A stretch of DNA of 10,045 nucleotides from the NCBI GenBank assembly GCA_002422315.1, contig DIUJ01000068.1, positions 110,346-120,390 of the forward strand, read 5' to 3'. The notes under the pieces were generated by a model that did not search any database, was not told where the DNA came from, and saw nothing but the letters and a program-made list of their open reading frames with translations. Shown here one piece after another: positions 5,593-10,045 of this stretch. A program made the position numbers and the translations under genes. Positions within the stretch are counted from its first letter, which is position 1; each line of letters starts with the position of its first letter. The stretch is from Bacteroidetes bacterium UBA6161 (GTDB taxonomy: Bacteria > Bacteroidota > Bacteroidia > NS11-12g > UBA955).

Positions 5593-5796
5593 TTATTGTC
5601 CTTTGTTGTCTTCGCCTGTTTCAACGTCTAATTTTTTTGTTCCTTGAGCTTTGAAGTCGTCTGCAAAAATCAATGGTAGTTTGCTGGTGATGTTAAACCA
5701 AGCACCTAAGATAGAGTTATAAACATAGTCCTTTGGCGGATTTATGTCTTTACGTTTTCTGTATTTAAATGCTCTGTTCAAAAGTATATGTTTCAT
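5593..5796 (-). CDS. Graspetide precursor peptide, first copy
   Basis: This is the first gene of the operon and a 67-aa paralogue of the next one. It shares MKHILL, the basic YRKRK stretch, SILGAW (28-33) and a nearly identical tail ending GTKKLDVETGEDNKGQ. Differences concentrate in the leader middle (23-27 and 34-41), while the Thr, Lys, Asp and Glu of the tail are all kept, except that residue 56 is Leu here and Glu in the sister. Residue 56 is therefore probably not a ring acceptor. The ATG at 5796 lies about 30 bases past the attC-like site at 5828-5953. No good Bacteroidota promoter is seen between them; the only hint is TAAATTTG at 5919-5912 inside the site, without a matching -33. Transcription may come by read-through from the upstream PIN/SEC-C gene. 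Confidence 0.78.
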   Translation of the reverse strand: MKHILLNRAFKYRKRKDINPPKDYVYNSILGAWFNITSKLPLIFADDFKAQGTKKLDVETGEDNKGQ

Positions 5797-5827
5797 TGTT
5801 GTATTTGTGTCGTTTTATAATAGCTGC

Positions 5828-5953
5828 TAACGGTAAAGTATAAGCGTAGTGAGGGATTACGAAGCCGACACTTTCAACTTCACCGATAAGTTTGTTAATC
5901 GTTCATAAGTTCAAATTTAGCACTTTCGCCCGCATTGCGCTTATACAATGTTA
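5828..5953 (-). other. attC-like recombination site (after the PIN/SEC-C gene)
   Basis: This is the clearest site of the set. Read on the minus strand from 5953, the first arm is TAAC-ATT-GTATAAGCG and the last arm is CGCTTATAC-TTTACC-GTTA. A 9-bp perfect inner stem and a 4-bp outer stem are therefore separated by an asymmetric unpaired spacer of 3 against 6 bases. Pairing continues weakly (TGnGGG, CGAA) towards a central loop of about 70 bases. This matches R''-spacer-L''...L'-spacer-R' of attC, and 126 bp is a normal length. It sits 12 bases past the stop of the upstream gene and about 30 before the next start. The outer boxes are only a partial match to RYYYAAC/GTTRRRY. Confidence 0.5.
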
Positions 5954-5965
5954 GCCGCACGTGCT

Positions 5966-7654
5966 TTATATTTTAAATTCATTAATTATTATTTGTCTTG
6001 GTTCAACTCCTTCCTCAGGAATTATGATAATTACATCTCTCTTGTTTTCTGGATTAAGTAAACCATCTAAAATACAAATTTTGTTATAATTTTTTAATAA
6101 GAAACTTTTTACTTGTTGGAGACTACACGGAATAGGATTAAGTGCAACAAACTCATCCCCATTTTTTTCAATAATAGAAAATATTATAAATTTTCCTTCT
6201 ATTTTAGCTGATATTTTCAATTCTTCATTTTTGAAGTAACGAAGTAGACCAAGTAGCCCTTTGGGGTCTAAATTTGATATTTTATATACAAATATTATAG
6301 CAGGCAAATTTTTGTCAGTTGAATGTGAAAATCTGACGTGATCTACTTTACTATACGAATCAATTATTTCTTTTTTTATCTTGTCTTTAATCTGGTTTAT
6401 AACTATTTCTCTAAATTTATCAACGGGAATACAACATTCATTTAATTTTTTTCCACTTCCACAATAGCATGGATCAGTTTTACTTATCCACGACTTTTTA
6501 ATAATAAATTCTGCATCATCACTCTTTTCAAGTTCAATATAATCGCCTTCTAATGCTTTTTCAAATTCACGCATTTTTTCTTTCATCATTTCTTTTTCGG
6601 CTTCTGAAATTTCTCTGTCTCCATTATTTTGGATTGGATAATTGAAATATTCTTTCCAAAGTTGAAAAGTGTAAGATGATTCAATAATGGGTGGAACACT
6701 TTTAAACTTTCTTCTTTCATCAATTTCCAAACTGTTGAGAAATTCTACAATATTTTTTAAGTCCAGTTTTAAATCTGGACCAGCAATAAATTTTTGGTCA
6801 TTTCTAAGTAGAAGAGGGGCTAATTTTTTATGTACTTTATCGTTAGATGTAAATACGTGTCCAAAAGGTAAATAATAGAGATACTCTAAATCAACTCGAT
6901 TAGTTGGCCTAGTTCCTATTAAGTCACTTGTCAAACCAAAATGAAATAATGTGTCAACTCTTAAACAATGAAATGCGTATGGTGCAAATTCTTTTATCAA
7001 TGGTTTCCCCTGCTGATTCCATCGTCCAAAAATTTGCACTCCTGTATTAGCGTCAATATCGTAGTTTTCAAGGAGACTAATTAATAGATATTCTTGTATT
7101 TCCGGATTACTTAATACTTCATTTACAGATTTATCAAGTTCATCGAAATTTTTGAATTTTGGAGACGAATCTGATTTTAAGGATTTTTTTAAACGCTCAA
7201 GCAAATCTTCTTGTGTGGTAGTCATCCGCCAAATTGCAGATAGTTCAAGGTCAGCTTCTGTAAAATTCCCTTCTTTCCATTTATAAATTGATTTTTCTTC
7301 TTCAGATTCTTTAATTATAAAACCTTTCATTCCACTTTCTGATGCAACGGCCTTTTTTATATCGACATGAGGCCTTCCATCAAGTGAAACAGGCGTGCCT
7401 AAAAGTTCACCTTTTAAAATAGCTTTATAATGAGAGTTTACAATTGTCTCCATAGGAAACAGTTTATTTGCAAAATCTTTAACTCTTTCTGATGAAGGTG
7501 GTTTTCCTTCTTGTACTTCTTTCTTTAAATCGCCCAAAATTTCCATTGTGAGCACTGGAGTAATTATATGTTTATAATAGCAACTCAATCTATAAAGCTC
7601 TTCAAAACTTAATGATTGGAATGTTGATTTATCAATTATAATTGAGATATTCAT
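5966..7654 (-). CDS. PIN-like nuclease candidate with C-terminal SEC-C zinc motif
   Basis: This 562-aa protein has no name I recognise. Residues 396-408 read CYCGSGKKLNECC, a SEC-C zinc-binding motif as in SecA tails and many defence-associated or RNA-linked proteins. The N-terminus IIIDKSTFQSL (5-15), then TMEIL (36-40), and later VDLEYLYYLPFGHVFTSNDKVHKKL (254-278) look like a PIN-like RNase fold. The candidate acidic residues are Asp8, Glu38, Asp255 and Asp272, and the YYLPF-x-HVFTSND pattern resembles the late PIN strand. The large helical insert (about 40-250) would be unusual. Residues 350-385 are highly charged and probably coiled coil. The region after the zinc motif (410-562) looks like a small alpha/beta domain without known motifs. 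It stands alone between two repeats and has a repeat-borne promoter at 7798-7827. A toxin or anti-phage RNase role is inference. Confidence 0.65.
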   Translation of the reverse strand: MNISIIIDKSTFQSLSFEELYRLSCYYKHIITPVLTMEILGDLKKEVQEGKPPSSERVKDFANKLFPMETIVNSHYKAILKGELLGTPVSLDGRPHVDIKKAVASESGMKGFIIKESEEEKSIYKWKEGNFTEADLELSAIWRMTTTQEDLLERLKKSLKSDSSPKFKNFDELDKSVNEVLSNPEIQEYLLISLLENYDIDANTGVQIFGRWNQQGKPLIKEFAPYAFHCLRVDTLFHFGLTSDLIGTRPTNRVDLEYLYYLPFGHVFTSNDKVHKKLAPLLLRNDQKFIAGPDLKLDLKNIVEFLNSLEIDERRKFKSVPPIIESSYTFQLWKEYFNYPIQNNGDREISEAEKEMMKEKMREFEKALEGDYIELEKSDDAEFIIKKSWISKTDPCYCGSGKKLNECCIPVDKFREIVINQIKDKIKKEIIDSYSKVDHVRFSHSTDKNLPAIIFVYKISNLDPKGLLGLLRYFKNEELKISAKIEGKFIIFSIIEKNGDEFVALNPIPCSLQQVKSFLLKNYNKICILDGLLNPENKRDVIIIIPEEGVEPRQIIINEFKI

Positions 7655-7797
7655 TTAAATAATTTGTATAAAATGATTAATTGCAGTCGTAGGGTGAGCA
7701 TTACCGCAAACTTCCTTCTACCCCTTCCTTCATCCGACTCACACAACCAAATTCTATTGCATAGGCCAAAAAGTGTAAGGGTTTATTTTCAGCCCCA

Positions 7798-7827
7798 CAA
7801 ACATACTTCTATTTTTCATAAATACAA
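7798..7827 (-). promoter_or_regulatory. Repeat-borne Bacteroidota promoter driving the PIN/SEC-C gene
   Basis: The minus strand has TTG (7827-7825), 19 bases, TATGTTTG (7805-7798), with the same spacing and boxes as at 1092-1121 and 3488-3517. The predicted start is near 7791, with a leader of about 137 bases to the ATG at 7654. Confidence 0.6.
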
Positions 7828-8005
7828 GTAATTAAGTACATAAATAGCTATTATTTGTAAGTAATAGTACCTAAAATGGCATGAAAGCTACTATTTAATT
7901 TACAAAACATCAATTTTTATTGTTTATGCTATGATTTGATAGGATGGGATGGAGTGGGGCAGAATCACGCTGTAAAAGCTATGTGTAAAAATTCTAAACT
8001 AAAAT

Positions 8006-8036
8006 TTCGCTTATTCTTTTTTTAGGTTTATGTTTG
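8006..8036 (+). promoter_or_regulatory. Candidate plus-strand promoter of the Type IIG gene
   Basis: TATGTTTG at 8029-8036 is a perfect TAnnTTTG match. TTCG at 8006-8009, 19 bases upstream, is one base off TTTG. Transcription would start near 8043, about 63 bases before the ATG at 8106. It lies within the diverged arm of repeat copy 4. Confidence 0.45.
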
Positions 8037-8105
8037 TAAATGAGTGCTTGTCGGAATATAGTCACTATGTTAGCTGCATTCAATCACATAATTTAATGGA
8101 AATAA

Positions 8106-10045
8106 ATGACCCTAAGTTGGAACGAAATAAAAGATAGAGCATTAAAATTCTCGAAAGAATGGGCAGGTACTACAAATGAGGAGGCAGATGCAAAACCATT
8201 TTTAGATGCTTTTTTTGATGTTTTTGGAATAACACGAAAAAAGATAGGAACTTTTGAACACAGAGTAAAAAAACTATCGGATGCCGATGGCTATATAGAC
8301 TTGTTGTGGAAAGGAAATATTTTGGTGGAAATGAAAAGCAGGGGCAAAAACCTAGACAAAGCTTTTCAGCAAGCCATAGAATATACCCACGGGTTGAAAC
8401 AAAATGAACTGCCAAAATATGTTTTGGTATGCGATTTTCACACTTTCAGATTATTTGATACCGAAGAGCAAACTACTTTTGTGTTCACTTTAGACGAGTT
8501 AGTACTAAATGTGCAAAGCTTTGCGTACTTATTGGGCTACCAAAAGAAAACCTACAAAGAACAAGACCCCGCAAATATAAAAGCAGCCGAGCTGATGGGA
8601 AAGCTACACGATAGGCTAGAGGAAATTGGCTACACAGGGCATCCCTTAGAGGTTTACTTGGTGCGTTTGCTTTTTTGTTTGTTTGCAGAAGACACTACCA
8701 TTTTTGAAAAACAACAATTCCAAGACTTTATTGAACAACGCACCAATATAGATGGTAGCGACCTTGCTCCCAAACTACAAGAACTTTTTCAAGTGCTGAA
8801 CACACCCAAAGAAAAGCGTTTTAAAAACTTAGACGAGCAATTGGCCGACTTTCCGTATGTAAACGGGAAACTGTTTGAAGAAATACTGCCTATGGCAAGT
8901 TTCGACAGCAAAATGCGCCAAGCGCTTTTGGATTGTGCTTATATTGATTGGAGCAAAATTTCGCCTGCTATTTTCGGTTCTATGTTTCAGAGTGTAATGA
9001 ACCCCAAAGAACGCAGAAACCTTGGGGCACACTATACCAGCGAAACCAATATTCTAAAACTTATTAAACCGCTTTTCCTAGACGAACTTTGGAAAGAATT
9101 TGAAACTGTAAAAGACAATAAAAACAAGCTACCACAATTTCATAAGAAACTAGGAACACTAAAATTTCTTGACCCTGCTTGTGGCTGTGGCAATTTCTTA
9201 ATCATTACTTATAGAGAACTGCGCTTGCTAGAATTGGAGGTTTTGAGGGTAGCCAACAAAACAGGGCAAAGGGTAATGGATGTGGGTGCCATTATTAAAA
9301 TAGATGTAGACCAGTTTTATGGTATAGAATACGAAGAATTCCCTGCCCGAATAGCCGAAGTAGCCATGTGGTTAATTGACCACCAAATGAATATGCTAAT
9401 AAGCAATGAATTTGGACAATACTTTGTGCGTTTGCCTTTGAAGAAATCTGCAAAAATTGTTCATGGTGATGCTTTAGAAACCGATTGGCAATCTTTGCTT
9501 AATCCACTAAATAGTATAGATGTTATTGCCAAACATGCAAATATTTACATTACAGAAGAACCACTTATGGAATATGGTAAAGTGAATGTTCAAACAGAAT
9601 CATTTACCGTACATAAAGGCAAGCCAAAACATTCTGATGAGATTAAATTTGATTATATCCTAGGCAATCCGCCATTCATTGGTTCTAAGATAATGACGCA
9701 ACCTCAACGTAATGCTGTTGTAAAGGAATTTGATAATATTCAAGGTGCTGGTGTTTTAGACTATGTAACAGCTTGGTATATCAAAGCAGCTAAATACATT
9801 CAAAACACAAAAACTAAAGTTGCTTTTGTTTCTACCAATTCCATAGTTCAAGGCGAACAGACGAGTATTCTTTGGGGTCAGATGCTCAATAAATACAATG
9901 TAAAAATTCATTTTGCTCACCGAACTTTTAAATGGAGCAACGAAGCAAAAGGCAATGCAGCCGTATATTGTGTAATAGTTGGCTTCGCCAACTTCGACAC
10001 TCCAAACAAAAGCATTTTTGAATATGAAGATATTAAAGGCGAAGC
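8106..10045 (+). CDS. MmeI-like Type IIG restriction enzyme/DNA methyltransferase (3' end outside window)
   Basis: This is a single-chain restriction and modification enzyme that methylates adenine in its site and cuts at a distance. The frame is open from the ATG at 8106 through the window edge (646 codons seen). Domains in order are: MmeI_N-like nuclease domain with a PD-ExK motif, GYIDLLWKGNILVEMKSRGKN (Asp65, Glu75, Lys77); helical spacer (about 140-310); FGSMFQSVMNPKERRNLGAHYTSE leading into the methyltransferase; SAM-binding motif I LDPACGCGNFL (Asp356 on); and catalytic motif IV GNPPF (Asn521-Phe524) of gamma-class adenine methylases. The target-recognition domain should follow beyond the edge, since the family is usually about 900-1000 aa. 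The start is chosen because TLSWNEIKDRA is the typical family opening; an ATG at 8096 is out of frame. The gene is on the strand opposite to the cassettes and is less A/T-rich. Confidence 0.9.
   Translation, partial: MTLSWNEIKDRALKFSKEWAGTTNEEADAKPFLDAFFDVFGITRKKIGTFEHRVKKLSDADGYIDLLWKGNILVEMKSRGKNLDKAFQQAIEYTHGLKQNELPKYVLVCDFHTFRLFDTEEQTTFVFTLDELVLNVQSFAYLLGYQKKTYKEQDPANIKAAELMGKLHDRLEEIGYTGHPLEVYLVRLLFCLFAEDTTIFEKQQFQDFIEQRTNIDGSDLAPKLQELFQVLNTPKEKRFKNLDEQLADFPYVNGKLFEEILPMASFDSKMRQALLDCAYIDWSKISPAIFGSMFQSVMNPKERRNLGAHYTSETNILKLIKPLFLDELWKEFETVKDNKNKLPQFHKKLGTLKFLDPACGCGNFLIITYRELRLLELEVLRVANKTGQRVMDVGAIIKIDVDQFYGIEYEEFPARIAEVAMWLIDHQMNMLISNEFGQYFVRLPLKKSAKIVHGDALETDWQSLLNPLNSIDVIAKHANIYITEEPLMEYGKVNVQTESFTVHKGKPKHSDEIKFDYILGNPPFIGSKIMTQPQRNAVVKEFDNIQGAGVLDYVTAWYIKAAKYIQNTKTKVAFVSTNSIVQGEQTSILWGQMLNKYNVKIHFAHRTFKWSNEAKGNAAVYCVIVGFANFDTPNKSIFEYEDIKGE

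Larger units (their letters stand above)
7709..8077. repeat. Diverged copy 4 of the inter-cassette repeat
   Basis: This fills most of the 450-base gene-free stretch between the PIN/SEC-C gene and the restriction gene. The leader and promoter half (7709-7850) closely matches copies 2 and 3, including ACACAACCAAATTCT near 7742. The attC-like half is diverged. At 7938-7970, GATAGGATGGGATGGAGTGG corresponds to GATAACCCCGTATGGACGGG of copy 3, but TAAC has become TAGG. The far arm at 8044-8077 (GTGCTTGTCGGAATATAG ... GTTAGCTGC) still matches copy 2 in reverse complement: GCTAACA, then CTAT, TTCC and GACAAG. The site is probably no longer functional. No gene is seen here. Confidence 0.55.

Noticed and set aside
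1001..8077. CRISPR array
   Set aside because: The repeats are about 300 bp, imperfect and separated by whole genes, with no short regular spacers and no cas genes.
1001..8077. Repeats as insertion sequences or MITEs
   Set aside because: There is no transposase, no terminal inverted repeats framing the whole unit and no target-site duplication that I can see.
8170..9032. Minus-strand frames inside the Type IIG gene (8170-8415 and 8829-9032)
   Set aside because: They overlap the nuclease and spacer domains of a strongly supported plus-strand gene and have no motifs of their own.
9978..9992. GTTGGC-TTC-GCCAAC palindrome
   Set aside because: It lies inside the methyltransferase reading frame and encodes an ordinary VGFANF stretch. 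It may be chance or a small repeat, but nothing supports a role.

Overview
The window looks like accessory DNA from a member of the Bacteroidota. It is A/T-rich and Shine-Dalgarno sites are weak or absent. Several promoters match the Bacteroidota pattern TTTG-N19/20-TAnnTTTG. The proteins have the Lys/Ile/Asn-rich look of that phylum. No housekeeping gene is visible: every recognisable gene belongs to a toxin-antitoxin, phage-defence, restriction or peptide-modification family.

From 1 to about 8077 all genes lie on the minus strand, in four blocks separated by related non-coding repeats. In the direction of transcription (right to left) they are: (1) a 562-aa protein with a PIN-like nuclease layout and a SEC-C zinc motif (5966-7654); (2) a compact RiPP operon of graspetide type (3685-5796), with two tandem paralogous 67-aa precursors, an MvdD-like ATP-grasp ligase and a three-helix membrane protein; (3) an AAA15-type ATPase plus RloB pair resembling AbiL/RloAB abortive-infection modules (1300-3257); (4) a HigB/HigA toxin-antitoxin pair (265-920). 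Within blocks the genes overlap or nearly touch (ATGA, TAATG), so each block is probably one transcript.

The spacers are the structural surprise. Just past the stop codon of blocks 1, 2 and 3 there is a 122-143 bp imperfect palindrome. In the direction of transcription its ends read TAAC-N3/4-GTA ... TAC-N3/6-GTTA, with an unpaired spacer inside each arm. That is the architecture of an integron attC site. Diverged or deleted relatives lie at about 60-236 and 7709-8077. Three spacers also carry, next to the attC-like part, a conserved segment with a minus-strand Bacteroidota promoter that would drive the following block. The simplest reading is an integron-like cassette array without a visible integrase, stocked with defence and peptide genes. 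A different Bacteroidota repeat family carrying its own promoter is the main alternative.

From 8106 to the window edge, on the opposite strand and visibly less A/T-rich, is the first 646 codons of an MmeI-like Type IIG restriction-methylation enzyme. It has a PD-ExK nuclease motif followed by DPACGCGNF and NPPF methyltransferase motifs. The best candidate for something undescribed is the graspetide operon with its membrane protein, carried as a cassette between attC-like sites.
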